A stretch of 64,000 bases of DNA, taken from the NCBI GenBank assembly GCA_003478935.1, contig QUFP01000015.1, positions 26,251 through 90,250 of the forward strand, read 5' to 3'. The translations under genes were made by a program, and so were the position numbers. The notes under the pieces are model-generated. The model made no database searches and was not told the DNA's origin. It saw nothing but the letters and a program-made list of their open reading frames with translations. Position 1 is the first letter of the stretch; every line of letters begins with the position of its first letter. Origin of the DNA: Firmicutes bacterium AF25-13AC. GTDB lineage: Bacteria; Bacillota; Clostridia; Lachnospirales; Lachnospiraceae. This document shows, in pieces, positions 19,304 through 28,207 of the stretch.

Positions 19304-21091
19304 ATGAAGAAGGAACGCTGGCGTCTGTACGCAAAAAAAGCAGATTTTGCAGCCATCAGCAAAGCATACGGCATCAATCAGGTAACGGCAAGGATTATGA
19401 GAAACCGTGGCGTTGAGACAAAAGAAGAGATTGAAAGCTATTTAAAGGGAGATTTAGATTATCTAAGCGACCCTGCGCTTATGAAGGATGCAGGTAAGGC
19501 TGCGTCTTTGCTTGAGGCTGCGATTGTGAACAACGAACTGATTGCAATCTCAAGTGATTTTGATAATGATGGAATTTTCTCCGGTCTTTTGTTAAAGGAA
19601 GCTATTATAGAACTTGGCGGCCGCGCAGCAATCTTTACGCCAAATCGAGTAATGGAAGGTTATGGTGTAAACAGTCGTATCGTTGAGGAAGCAAATGCAA
19701 ATGGAGCAAGTGTACTTTTAACATGCGACAATGGAATTGCAGCATTTGAGGCAATTGATGAAGCAAAAAAACTTGGCATGACAGTTATTGTGACAGATCA
19801 TCATGAGGTTCCATTTGAGGAGCATGATGGAAAAAAGACATATCTTTTGCCGAAGGCTGATGCCATTGTTGATCCAAAGCAGGAAGACTGTGCATATCCA
19901 TTTAAAAGTCTTTGTGGAACAGGTGTAGCCTACCAGCTTATGACACTTTTGTTTCGCAGAATGAAGCGCACAATGAGCCGTCAGGAGATTTTTTTACAAT
20001 ATACGGCGATTGCTACTGTGGCTGATGTTATGGAGCTTGTCGGGGAAAATCGTATTCTAGTCAGAAAAGGTCTTTCATATCTTAATCATACAAACCATAT
20101 AGGTCTTCGTGCATTGATGGAGGTATGCGGCATATCACCAGAGCAGGTGCGTGCCTATCATATTGGATTTATCCTAGGACCATGTTTTAATGCAGCAGGA
20201 CGACTAGATACGATTGTTCATGCATTGGCGCTTCTTGAATCAAAGGAATATGATCAGGCGCTTGCCTTAGCTGGTGAGCTGTGGGCAATGAATGAGGAGC
20301 GAAAGGAATTAACGCGAGTCGGAACAGAGCGCGCAGTAGAGCTTATTGAGCATGCAACGTGGAAGGATGAGCATGTATATCTTGTTTATATAAAAGATTG
20401 TCATGAAAGTGTAGCTGGCATAATTGCAGGACGTCTTCGTGAACGTTACTATCGTCCTGTGCTTGTCTTTACTGATGCATCAGAAGAAGGGCAGATTAAG
20501 GCTTCTGGCAGAAGTATTGATGATTATGATATGTTTACAGAACTAAGTGCATTTAGGAACTTATTTCTTCGCTTTGGCGGTCATAAGATGGCAGCTGGTC
20601 TTACAATGGAAAAGAAAAATTTAGAGATTTTGCGAGACGGTTTAAATGCGAGATGTACGCTTACACAAACGCAGCTTATGCCGCTTGTCATGATTGATGC
20701 TGCGATGCCGCTTGGTTATATTAGTGAAGAAGTCATTGCTGATCTTGAAAAGCTAGAGCCATTTGGACGAGCCAATGAAAAGCCATTGTTTGCCCAGCAG
20801 CATTTGTCTGTACTTCGTCTCTCACGTATCGGAAAGAATAGAAATGTTGTAAAAATGTCTGTTATGGGACCAGAAGGCATTATTATGGATGCGCTTTATT
20901 TTGGGGACACAGATGTGTTCTTTGATTTTCTTGAAGATGAATATGGGCGTGACAATGTAGCGGCGGCTCTTAGGGGAATGCGCAATACAATTGATATTGG
21001 TGTGACGTATTATCCACAAATTAACGAATTTCAAGGGAAAAGAAGCCTTCAAATCGTGATACAAAACTATTGCAGAGTTTCGTTAAATTGA
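19304..21091 (+). CDS. recJ: Single-stranded-DNA-specific exonuclease
   Basis: A 595-residue DHH-family nuclease that digests single-stranded DNA 5' to 3' in recombination and repair. Motif I is SSDFDNDG (about 83-90), with Phe and Asn where DYDVDG is usual. The DHH motif is VIVTDHHEVP, followed by ADAIVDPKQEDCAYPFKSLCGTGVAY. The DHHA1 domain has KASGRSIDDYDM and FGGHKMAAGLT, and an OB domain follows. The aspartates and histidines needed for Mn binding appear to be kept. Start ATG 19304 is preceded by AAAGGAAT. The gene stands 49 bases after the polymerase gene and may be co-transcribed with it as a repair unit. Confidence 0.88.
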   Translation: MKKERWRLYAKKADFAAISKAYGINQVTARIMRNRGVETKEEIESYLKGDLDYLSDPALMKDAGKAASLLEAAIVNNELIAISSDFDNDGIFSGLLLKEAIIELGGRAAIFTPNRVMEGYGVNSRIVEEANANGASVLLTCDNGIAAFEAIDEAKKLGMTVIVTDHHEVPFEEHDGKKTYLLPKADAIVDPKQEDCAYPFKSLCGTGVAYQLMTLLFRRMKRTMSRQEIFLQYTAIATVADVMELVGENRILVRKGLSYLNHTNHIGLRALMEVCGISPEQVRAYHIGFILGPCFNAAGRLDTIVHALALLESKEYDQALALAGELWAMNEERKELTRVGTERAVELIEHATWKDEHVYLVYIKDCHESVAGIIAGRLRERYYRPVLVFTDASEEGQIKASGRSIDDYDMFTELSAFRNLFLRFGGHKMAAGLTMEKKNLEILRDGLNARCTLTQTQLMPLVMIDAAMPLGYISEEVIADLEKLEPFGRANEKPLFAQQHLSVLRLSRIGKNRNVVKMSVMGPEGIIMDALYFGDTDVFFDFLEDEYGRDNVAAALRGMRNTIDIGVTYYPQINEFQGKRSLQIVIQNYCRVSLN

Positions 21092-21098
21092 GTATAAT
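21070..21098 (+). promoter_or_regulatory. Putative promoter for the TIM-barrel isomerase gene
   Basis: TTGCAG (21070-21075), 17-bp spacer, TATAAT (21093-21098), overlapping the 3' end of recJ. A transcript from here would carry the 72-base hairpin in its leader. Confidence 0.45.
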
Positions 21099-21112
21099 TA
21101 AGAAATCACATA

Positions 21113-21184
21113 ATACTAGGGTTAAAAGCTACAAAACCTGCTCGTGCTTGCACGATAAGATTTTGCAGCTTTTAACCCTAGTAT
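21113..21184. repeat. 72-base near-perfect inverted repeat (large hairpin)
   Basis: The outer arms, 18 bp and perfect (21113-21130 with 21167-21184, beginning ATACTAGGGTTAAAAGCT), continue after one mismatch with CAAAA/TTTTG and close with CGTG/CACG around a small loop. No T tract follows on either strand, so it is not a normal terminator. It could be a miniature inverted-repeat element or a leader RNA structure. Confidence 0.8.
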
Positions 21185-21217
21185 CAAAAAAGTAGCGAAA
21201 CGCGAAGGGAGAATTGT

Positions 21218-22054
21218 ATGAGAATCGGAATTCGTGCCCATGATGTAAAGGCAGATACCTTTGAAGGGCTTGTAAAGGAAATACACAATGAGGGAATGCA
21301 TTGCTGTCAGTTAGCAGTACCGAAGGCGGTTCATGAGTTTCCAACCAAAAAGGAGGTTTTAACTCCTGGTATGGCATTGTACATGAAGGAAGTCTTTGCA
21401 GAGAACAAAGTAGATGTTGCAGTTCTTGGCTGCTACCAGAATCTGGCAACTCCTGATGAGGCTGCATTAAAGGATACTATCGACACTTACAAGAGACATA
21501 TTGTATTTGCGAGTCTTCTTGGAGCAGGTGTAGTTGGAACAGAGACAGGTGCATGTAATACCGAGTATCGCACAGAGCCATTTTCATTTACTGAGGAAGC
21601 ACTTGAGATTTTTATTAAGAATTTGCGTCCTGTTGTGGAATATGCAGAAAAGCTTGGTGTAATTGTTGCAATTGAGCCAGTATGCCGACATATTGTAAAC
21701 AATGCAAAGCGTGCAAGAAAGGTTCTTGATGCGATTGATTCTCCGAATCTTCAGATCATCTTTGATCCAGTGAATTTGCTTGATGAGTCCAATTATCAGG
21801 AGTATCCGGCAATTTTTAAAGAGTTTGTTGAGATTCTTGGACCAGATATTGCAACGATCCATGCAAAGGATTTCAAGATCGAAAATGGCAAGCTGTTAAG
21901 CTGCGCATGCGGAACAGGTCAGATGGACTATGAATTTTTGCTTCGCTATATCAAGGAGCATAAGCCGCATATTCACGTGCTATTAGAAGATACAAATCCA
22001 TCTAATGCACAGCAGGCAAGACAGTTTATGGAAGAAAAGTACGCAAGCTTATAA
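21218..22054 (+). CDS. Sugar phosphate isomerase/epimerase-like TIM-barrel protein
   Basis: A 278-residue member of the xylose-isomerase-like TIM-barrel (AP endonuclease 2) family. Probable metal ligands are visible at the ends of strands: GVIVAIEPV (Glu), LQIIFDPVNLL (Asp), IATIHAKDF (His and Asp) and VLLEDTNP (Glu). Members isomerise or epimerise sugars, inositols or related compounds; this sequence gives no substrate. The ATG at 21218 follows GAAGGGAGAATT. It is isolated: a large hairpin lies upstream and a structured non-coding stretch downstream. Confidence 0.8.
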   Translation: MRIGIRAHDVKADTFEGLVKEIHNEGMHCCQLAVPKAVHEFPTKKEVLTPGMALYMKEVFAENKVDVAVLGCYQNLATPDEAALKDTIDTYKRHIVFASLLGAGVVGTETGACNTEYRTEPFSFTEEALEIFIKNLRPVVEYAEKLGVIVAIEPVCRHIVNNAKRARKVLDAIDSPNLQIIFDPVNLLDESNYQEYPAIFKEFVEILGPDIATIHAKDFKIENGKLLSCACGTGQMDYEFLLRYIKEHKPHIHVLLEDTNPSNAQQARQFMEEKYASL

Positions 22055-22057
22055 TCT

Positions 22058-22250
22058 TCAACAATAATAGCAAGGATTCTCCAACCTCTATAGGTGGCGA
22101 GATGAATTGCTATTGGAAAATTAACGGCAGTGGTGGGCGGAGAGAAATCGGTATCCCCTACTGACATGAGGCAAGCCACAGTCGGCTTTGTGCTGACATG
22201 TCAGACTCTGTGAAATTACCGACTGTGGATTGAAACAACGAGTAAATATG
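22058..22250. other. Structured intergenic element, possible remnant of an IS200/IS605 (TnpB) end
   Basis: No gene here. AATAGCAA (22066-22073) pairs with TTGCTATT (22108-22115), enclosing AT-CTC/GAG-AT and ACCT-CTAT-AGGT (centre about 22089). A second structure pairs CCACAGTCGG (22176-22185) with CCGACTGTGG (22219-22228) around the palindrome CTGACATGTCAG (22193-22204). The first hairpin, with its CTCC..ACCTCTATAGGT..GAG core, resembles the terminal hairpins of TnpB-type elements as I remember them. No tnpA or tnpB reading frame is present. A structured leader RNA for the next gene is the alternative. Confidence 0.4.
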
Positions 22251-22282
22251 TTGAGTTGAAATGAGGAAAAGAGGTGTCTGAT

Positions 22283-24560
22283 ATGAATCCAGAAGAAGAA
22301 GGATTAATCCCGCCAAAACCTTCGGTTAAGGCACCGGCTAATTTTACATCGCCGGATGAATTATATAAAGAATTGGAGGATAGTGTCAGAAAGTATCATC
22401 CATCGGATGATCTGTCACTGATCCGCAAGGCTTATGAGGTTGCACTAAATTCGCACGGAGATCAGCGCAGACGCTCCGGAGAGCCGTATATCATCCATCC
22501 GCTTTGCGTAGCATTATATTAGCAGAGCTGGAACTTGATAAGGAAAGTATTGCGGCAGGACTTCTTCATGATGTCTTAGAGGACACCCCGATGACTCTAA
22601 AAGAATTGATCGGGCTTTTCGGAGAAGAAATCGCATTTTTGGTAGATGGCGTAACAAAGCTGACGCAGATCAACTGGGATATGGATAAGATTGAGATCCA
22701 GGCAGAAAATCTTAGAAAGATGTTTCTTGCTATGGCAAAGGATATCCGTGTTATCATGGTAAAGTTGGCAGACCGTCTGCACAATATGCGTACAGGTCAG
22801 TTCTGGAAGCCAGAGACGCAGAAACAAAAGGCAAGAGAAACACTTGAGATTTATTCGCCGCTTGCATCACGTCTTGGTATTTCTAAAATCAAGACAGAGC
22901 TTGACGATTTGTCTCTTATGTATCTGCACCCTGATGTCTATAAGGAACTGACAGAAAAGATTTACAGCACGCAGGATGCGCGCGAGCATTTTATAGATGA
23001 AATCAAATCTGAGGTTGCGGTCAAGCTTGAGGAGGCTGAAATTAAGGCTGAGATTTCAGGTCGTGTTAAACATCTGTTTAGCATCTATAAAAAAATGGTA
23101 AATCAGGATAAAACACTTGATCAGATCTATGATATTTTTGCAGTTCGTATTATTGTTGATACAGTAAAGGACTGTTATGCCGCACTTGGTGTTATTCATG
23201 AAATGTATCATCCTATTACGGTTCGTTTTAGGATTACATTGCAATGCCAAAGCCAAATATGTATCAGTCACTTCATACGACTCTGATTGCAAAGAATGGT
23301 CAGCCGTTTGAGATTCAGATTCGTACCTTTGAGATGCATCGCACTGCTGAGTATGGTATAGCGGCACACTGGAAATACAAGGAGCGCGGTTCGGGAGACA
23401 CTACAGTGCGTGATGAAGAGGCAAAGCTTTCTTGGCTTCGTCAGATTCTTGAATGGCAGAAGGATGTTTCCGATAATAAAGAATTTATCAGCATGGTAAA
23501 AAATGATCTTGACTTATTCTCGGATAATGTATACTGTTTTACACCACAGGGTGATGTAAAGAATCTTCCGGCAGGATCCACACCGATTGACTTTGCCTAC
23601 AGCATTCATTCAGCGGTAGGAAACCGCATGAAACAGGCAGCAGTTAATGGCAAGATGGTTCCTCTTGATTATAAGATTCAAAATGGTGATCGAATAGAGA
23701 TTTTCACTTCTCAGAATGTCAAAGGACCTAGCCGTGACTGGTTAAATATCGCAAAGAGCACACAGGCTAAAAATAAGATTAATCAGTGGTTCAAGCAGGA
23801 AGGACGAGCTGGAAATATCACCAGAGGAAAAGAGCTTGTTGCCAGCTGTGCCAAGGGCAAGGGTTTTGAGATCAGTGATCTGACAAAGCCGGAGTTTACA
23901 AAGAAGGTTATCACAAAATATGGCTTCCGTGATTGGGATTCTATTTTGGCAGCAGTAGGACACGGCGGACTTAAGGAAGGCCAGATTGTAAACAAGCTGA
24001 TTGATCTTTATCAGGAATCTAAGAAGAAAGCACCGACAGATGAGCAGGTTTTGGCGTCTGTAATTGAAAATAATAAGAATAAGCCAGTCAAGATTCGCAG
24101 TACAAACGGCGTTTTAGTCAATGGTGTTGTTGATGTTAATGTTCGTTTTTCAAGATGCTGTTCGCCAGTTCCAGGTGATGAGATTGTTGGCTTTATTACA
24201 AGAGGACGCGGTATTTCTATTCACCGTACAGACTGTGTAAATGTCATAGCGCTTCCAGAGTCTGAAAAGTCACGTCTTGTCGATGTTGAGTGGCAGCAGG
24301 AAAGCTTCCATTCTAATGAGAAGTTTATGGCAGAGATCAAGATCTTCTGTAACAATCGTATTGGTATTTTTGCAGATATCTCTAAGATTTTTACAGAGCG
24401 AGAGATTGACATTGCTTCCATGAGTTCTAAGACAAGTAAGCAGGGAACGGCAACTATCAACATGTCATTTGAAGTTGGCGGTGTAGATGCTCTGCAGCAG
24501 CTTATCAATCGCCTGATGGCAGTTAACAGCGTAATTGATATTGAACGTTCTAATGGATAA
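22283..24560 (+). CDS. relA: Bifunctional (p)ppGpp synthetase/hydrolase RelA/SpoT (two frameshifts)
   Basis: Three overlapping frames make one Rel protein of about 759 residues. N-terminal hydrolase: RRSGEPYIIHPLCVA and the HD motif GLLHDVLEDT. Synthetase: KPNMYQSLHTTLIAKNG and FEIQIRTFEMHRTAEYGIAAHWKYK. TGS: VYCFTPQGDVKNLPAGSTPIDFAYSIH. C-terminal ACT: MAEIKIFCNNRIGIFADISKIF. Breaks: near 22515 (GCATTATATTAGCA needs one base to read ALILAEL or similar) and near 23231 (TTTTAGGAT to TTTTAAGGAT restores RFKDYIAMPKPN). Both are single-base losses, so error is likelier than decay; losing Rel would be costly. The ATG at 22283 has AGAGG 8 bases upstream. A strong terminator follows. Confidence 0.9.
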
Positions 24561-24584
24561 AACAATGATGTTATGCAAAGATTG

Positions 24585-24613
24585 CAGGCAGGGTATTGGC
24601 CCTGCCTGTTTTT
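24585..24613 (+). terminator. Terminator of relA
   Basis: CAGGCAGGG (24585-24593) pairs with CCCTGCCTG (24600-24608) around TATTGG, and TTTTT follows. Confidence 0.9.
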
Positions 24614-24614
24614 A

Positions 24615-24648
24615 GAATTGCGAGAGTTGCATCGCAACGGAGCAATTC
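24615..24648. repeat. Nested hairpin after the relA terminator
   Basis: GAATTGC (24615-24621) pairs with GCAATTC (24642-24648), and inside it GTTGC (24626-24630) with GCAAC (24634-24638). It lies in the leader of the following hydrolase gene. Its function is not known. Confidence 0.45.
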
Positions 24649-24693
24649 GTAGGCATCAATTATAAAATTAAGAAGAAAAGGTCAGGTATTTTC

Positions 24694-25323
24694 ATGAGAA
24701 TAGAGACAATTATGGTAGGTCAAATGGGGACAAATTGCTATTTGGCATGGGATGAAGAAAGCAAACGCGGCTTTTTGGTGGATCCAGGTGAACAGGCAGA
24801 TAAAATCATTCGCGTGTGCAGCCGTTATGAAATAAAGCCAGAGGCAATACTTTTGACACACGGTCATTTTGACCACATCATGGCAGCAAAGAAAGTGAAG
24901 GAATATTATCAGATTCCTGTATACGCCGGCATTCATGAAGAGGAGCTTTTAGCAGATGCCGAGAAAAATCTTTCTGCGATGTGGGCTGAGGGCTTTACTA
25001 TGAAGGCAGATGAGCTTGTTGTTGACAATCAAAAAATTGAGATTGCCGGAATGAAGATTACCGTGATTGAAACACCAGGTCATACATCAGGTGGTGTGTG
25101 CTATTATATAGAAAAGGAACATGTGCTGTTTGCGGGAGATACGTTGTTTTTCGAGAGCTATGGAAGAACAGATTTTCCTGGCGGAAGTATGTTTTCACTG
25201 ATTCGTTCTCTTGGGAAAAAGCTATTTGTACTGCCAGATGAGACAGATGTATATCCGGGTCATGGACAGGCGACCTCGATAGGTTATGAAAAAACACACA
25301 ATCCGGCAGCAGGAATGCGATAA
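24694..25323 (+). CDS. Metallo-beta-lactamase-fold hydrolase (glyoxalase II-like)
   Basis: A 209-residue MBL-fold enzyme with the zinc motif LTHGHFDHI (His56, His58, Asp60, His61), a third His in ETPGHTSGG, the bridging Asp in LFAGDTLF and the last His in VYPGHGQAT. These short proteins resemble the catalytic half of hydroxyacylglutathione hydrolase (YcbL-like) and hydrolyse thioesters or related bonds; the substrate is unknown. The start is the ATG at 24694, though the ATG at 24709 would also keep the fold. It is followed 28 bases later by hemZ, so the two are probably an operon. Confidence 0.85.
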   Translation: MRIETIMVGQMGTNCYLAWDEESKRGFLVDPGEQADKIIRVCSRYEIKPEAILLTHGHFDHIMAAKKVKEYYQIPVYAGIHEEELLADAEKNLSAMWAEGFTMKADELVVDNQKIEIAGMKITVIETPGHTSGGVCYYIEKEHVLFAGDTLFFESYGRTDFPGGSMFSLIRSLGKKLFVLPDETDVYPGHGQATSIGYEKTHNPAAGMR

Positions 25324-25351
25324 AAAGTAAAAGGAAAGCAAAGGAAACGAT

Positions 25352-26854
25352 ATGATTTATTTTTATTTGGAATGCGATGCATTAGATAACGATATTCGAA
25401 GCCTGTTCATGGCATTTTATCCGGGACGGGCAATTAAAAGAATTGAAACAAAGGAATATGCGTGTGCAGAGGGTGATTTGTTTCTTCGTGTGTGTATGAG
25501 TGATTGTGCAGAAACACAATGTTTAGCAAACGAGGATAACACTAAAAAGAAGATGACAATGGAGCTTATGCAGGATGGCACATTGCTTGAGGATGCATGT
25601 GAATGTGAATTGTCAGATCGAAAGGACACTAAAACAAAGGCAAAATGTATGCTGTATTGTCTACTCTCTAAGCTTACAAAAAAAGAGCTTCCATGGGGAA
25701 CACTGACAGGTATCCGACCGACAAAGATTGCAAGAACCATGCTGATGGAAGGTGCTTCTGATGAGGAATGCATAGACTACATGAAAAATCAGATGCTTTG
25801 CGGTGAGGAAAAGACTATGCTTAGTCTTGATATTGCAAAGAGAGAAATTAAGCTGCTTGATTGTCTGGACTATGAGGATGGATATAGTTTGTATGTCGGA
25901 ATTGCATTTTGTCCGACAACATGTGCGTACTGCTCATTCACATCATATCCAGTGAGCCGATTTGGTGATCGTGTGGATGCATATCTTGATTCAATTGAAA
26001 AAGAGATTGACTATGTTGCAGAGGCTTTTAAAGATAAGAAGCTAAACACAATATATATCGGTGGAGGTACGCCGACCACATTAGAGCCAGATCAGTTAGA
26101 ACGCCTTCTCTCAAAGATTGAGAACACCTTTAATTTGTCTTTCCTTCAGGAGTGGACAGTTGAGGCAGGACGCCCAGACAGCATCACACGTGAAAAACTT
26201 AAGACAATAAAACGTCATCCTGTCACACGTATAAGTATCAACCCACAGACAATGAAAGACGAGACACTAGAACTGATTGGCCGAAGACATACAGTTTTGC
26301 AGGTAAAGGATGCCTTTTTACTGGCAAGAGAAGAAGGCTTTGACAACATCAATATGGATATCATTGTCGGACTGCCAGATGAGACAAAAGAGGACGTCAT
26401 GCATACGCTTGAGGAGATCAAAGCACTTGGGCCAGACAACTTAACCGTGCATTCACTGGCAATCAAGCGAGCAGCAAGATTAAATACACAAAAGGAAGAC
26501 TATGCAGGAAGAAAGAGCTTAAATTCCGAGAGCACGATGGAACTAACACAGGATATGGCAGAAAAGATGGGTATGAAGCCATATTATCTGTACCGCCAGA
26601 AAAACATGACAGGAAATATGGAAAATGTCGGATATGCAAAGCCAGGAAAAGAGGGAATCTACAACATCTTAATCATGGAAGAAATGCAGACAATCGTAGC
26701 ACTTGGTGCAGGGGCCATCACAAAGGCGGTATATCCAAACGGCAGGATCGAAAGATGCGAAAATGTCAAGGATATCAAGACTTATCTGGAAAAAACAGAC
26801 GAGATGATCGAGCGTAAAAAGAGGCTTTTTGCGGACGAAAAGAGGTCTGATTGA
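25352..26854 (+). CDS. hemZ: Radical SAM coproporphyrinogen III dehydrogenase-like protein HemZ
   Basis: A 500-residue oxygen-independent coproporphyrinogen oxidase-like protein. The radical-SAM cluster motif is CPTTCAYCSF near residue 190, followed by the SAM-binding IYIGGGTPTTL and the HemN-type RISINPQTMKDETLELIGRRHT and NMDIIVGLPDETKEDV. The N-terminal 150 residues, with LPWGTLTGIRPTKIA, mark the HemZ branch found in Clostridia and Bacilli. Whether it makes haem here cannot be decided, since no other haem gene is in the window and HemN-like enzymes also have other roles. The ATG at 25352 is preceded by AAGGAAA. The gene ends before a strong terminator. Confidence 0.88.
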   Translation: MIYFYLECDALDNDIRSLFMAFYPGRAIKRIETKEYACAEGDLFLRVCMSDCAETQCLANEDNTKKKMTMELMQDGTLLEDACECELSDRKDTKTKAKCMLYCLLSKLTKKELPWGTLTGIRPTKIARTMLMEGASDEECIDYMKNQMLCGEEKTMLSLDIAKREIKLLDCLDYEDGYSLYVGIAFCPTTCAYCSFTSYPVSRFGDRVDAYLDSIEKEIDYVAEAFKDKKLNTIYIGGGTPTTLEPDQLERLLSKIENTFNLSFLQEWTVEAGRPDSITREKLKTIKRHPVTRISINPQTMKDETLELIGRRHTVLQVKDAFLLAREEGFDNINMDIIVGLPDETKEDVMHTLEEIKALGPDNLTVHSLAIKRAARLNTQKEDYAGRKSLNSESTMELTQDMAEKMGMKPYYLYRQKNMTGNMENVGYAKPGKEGIYNILIMEEMQTIVALGAGAITKAVYPNGRIERCENVKDIKTYLEKTDEMIERKKRLFADEKRSD

Positions 26855-26869
26855 TCGAGTCTAAGTTAG

Positions 26870-26913
26870 GACGAATTCATTCATTGATTCAATGAGTGGG
26901 TTCGTCTTTTTTA
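26870..26913 (+). terminator. Terminator of hemZ
   Basis: GACGAA (26870-26875) pairs with TTCGTC (26901-26906) and CATTCATTG (26878-26886) with CAATGAGTG (26890-26898); a run of T follows. Confidence 0.85.
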
Positions 26914-26959
26914 ATTTCTGTTATTATCAAAAATTTTAAAAAGGTTAAGGAGGTACAGT

Positions 26960-27028
26960 ATGAACAGTACAGCGTTAGGTGCAACAAATAAAATAGAAAG
27001 CAACAAAAATGTTAGAAAAATAAGATGA
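26960..27028 (+). pseudogene. Remnant start of a DUF6075-type gene (22 codons)
   Basis: AGGAGG precedes an ATG whose first 25 bases are identical to the start of the DUF6075-like gene at 58845, both encoding MNSTALGA. The similarity then stops and the frame closes at codon 23. It looks like the broken left end of a gene carried by mobile elements, leaving its ribosome-binding site behind. Confidence 0.5.
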
Positions 27029-27060
27029 TTTACAAAAAATATACGAACAATACAAAACTA

Positions 27061-27089
27061 TTGACAAAATATATTGACTACATTATAAT
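27061..27089 (+). promoter_or_regulatory. Promoter P3 of the secreted-protein gene
   Basis: TTGACA (27061-27066), 17-bp spacer, TATAAT (27084-27089), preceded by ACTAT. It shares the ATTGACAAAA entry with P1 and P2, but its spacer is less similar. Confidence 0.75.
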
Positions 27090-27153
27090 GAAATCAAGAA
27101 AAGTGATGGTGAAATGAACATATCATGGTTTTAACGACCAGAAAGGAGCGCCT

Positions 27154-28124
27154 ATGAGAAAAATTTCAGAAAGAGGTTTATTTGGAGTATTAGTTATGAT
27201 TATCAGTATGCTAGCTGTTCAGATGAGTGCATTCGCTTCTAATATGTATGAAAATAGCACACAGATAAAAGCTCAGCTTCAGTTAGATGCAGAGGATGAG
27301 GCAGTTTTAAATCAGTATTTCCAGAACAGAGCGGAAAATTTTTACGGGAATACAGTAGTGGATGGTTGGATGAAAGAGGAACAGCAGCAGCGAATAGCAG
27401 CACTTAGCCAGTGGATGGAAAGCTGTGGATTTAAGGTAGAAAAAGCAACGGTTGCTTTTACCGTAAATAGTGTATTGGCAAAGGATGAGAATGAAACCGT
27501 TGTACTTGGATCAGAATGGAATACATTAACGTATAAGTTTGATTCGGAAAACGAGTCGAGAGATATGATGTTTGAGACAATGCATGTATTGCATATATCA
27601 GAAATTACACATGAGATTACTTCAGATTGTTATAGTGAGTATACAGGATATCAATATGGTTCTCAGGAAGAACTTTCTTATGTTCAGATTGGTGAGAACA
27701 ACGGAGAACTTGGAAAAGGCGCATTTCCAATCGAGGGTCTGCTGTGGGGAATGGAGGCACCGCAGTTAAGTGGAATGAATATAAGTACATTAACATTGCA
27801 GGATCTTTATAATATTTATGGAAATGATATGGAAGTAACGCTTCATTTCTCAGAAGACGGGCTATGGTGCTTAGAAGGAAAGTATGAATTAGGCGAAACA
27901 GACGTTGTAACTGAAATTCAAAACGAGGTTGGTATGGAGAAGGTCAGTCAGTGGAGACACCAGATTATACCGCTTGGTATTTTGAAACTATACAGGAAAT
28001 TTCGTATCAGGACAAAGCGTTTTCAGAAGTGAATTGTGCAGAAGTTCGTGAATACTCAGACGGAACTGGACAGCTTATTCTCACGTTAGAAAAGATTCCA
28101 GCGGAAAACATAGAGACAGAATAA
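27154..28124 (+). CDS. Secreted protein of unknown function (3' frameshift)
   Basis: I do not recognise this protein. It has a signal peptide (RGLFGVLVMIISMLAVQMSA, cleavage near AFAS) and then a soluble alpha/beta region of about 290 residues. The uninterrupted frame stops at 28032, but from about 27945 the next frame is clearly coding (TPDYTAWYFETIQEISYQD, then SEVNCAEVREYSDGTGQLIL) and ends at 28124. One added base near 27945-27950 joins them into 323 residues. Start ATG 27154 follows AAAGGAGCGCC, much like the start of the secreted propeller protein at 10270. It is monocistronic behind promoter P3. Confidence 0.6.
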
Positions 28125-28167
28125 AGTTTAATTCGATAAAAATATACAGATTTTTTATTTAACAGTA

Positions 28168-28196
28168 TTGACATGTAAATAACTTCGTGGTATTTT
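28168..28196 (+). promoter_or_regulatory. Promoter of the riboswitch-kinase transcript
   Basis: TTGACA (28168-28173), 17-bp spacer, TATTTT (28191-28196); the riboswitch begins about 12 bases further on. Confidence 0.65.
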
Positions 28197-28207
28197 ATTT
28201 TGGAAAA

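Noticed and set aside
22226..22235. ATTGAAAC, like the end of many CRISPR repeats
   Set aside because: It occurs once, with no regularly spaced repeats and no cas genes nearby.
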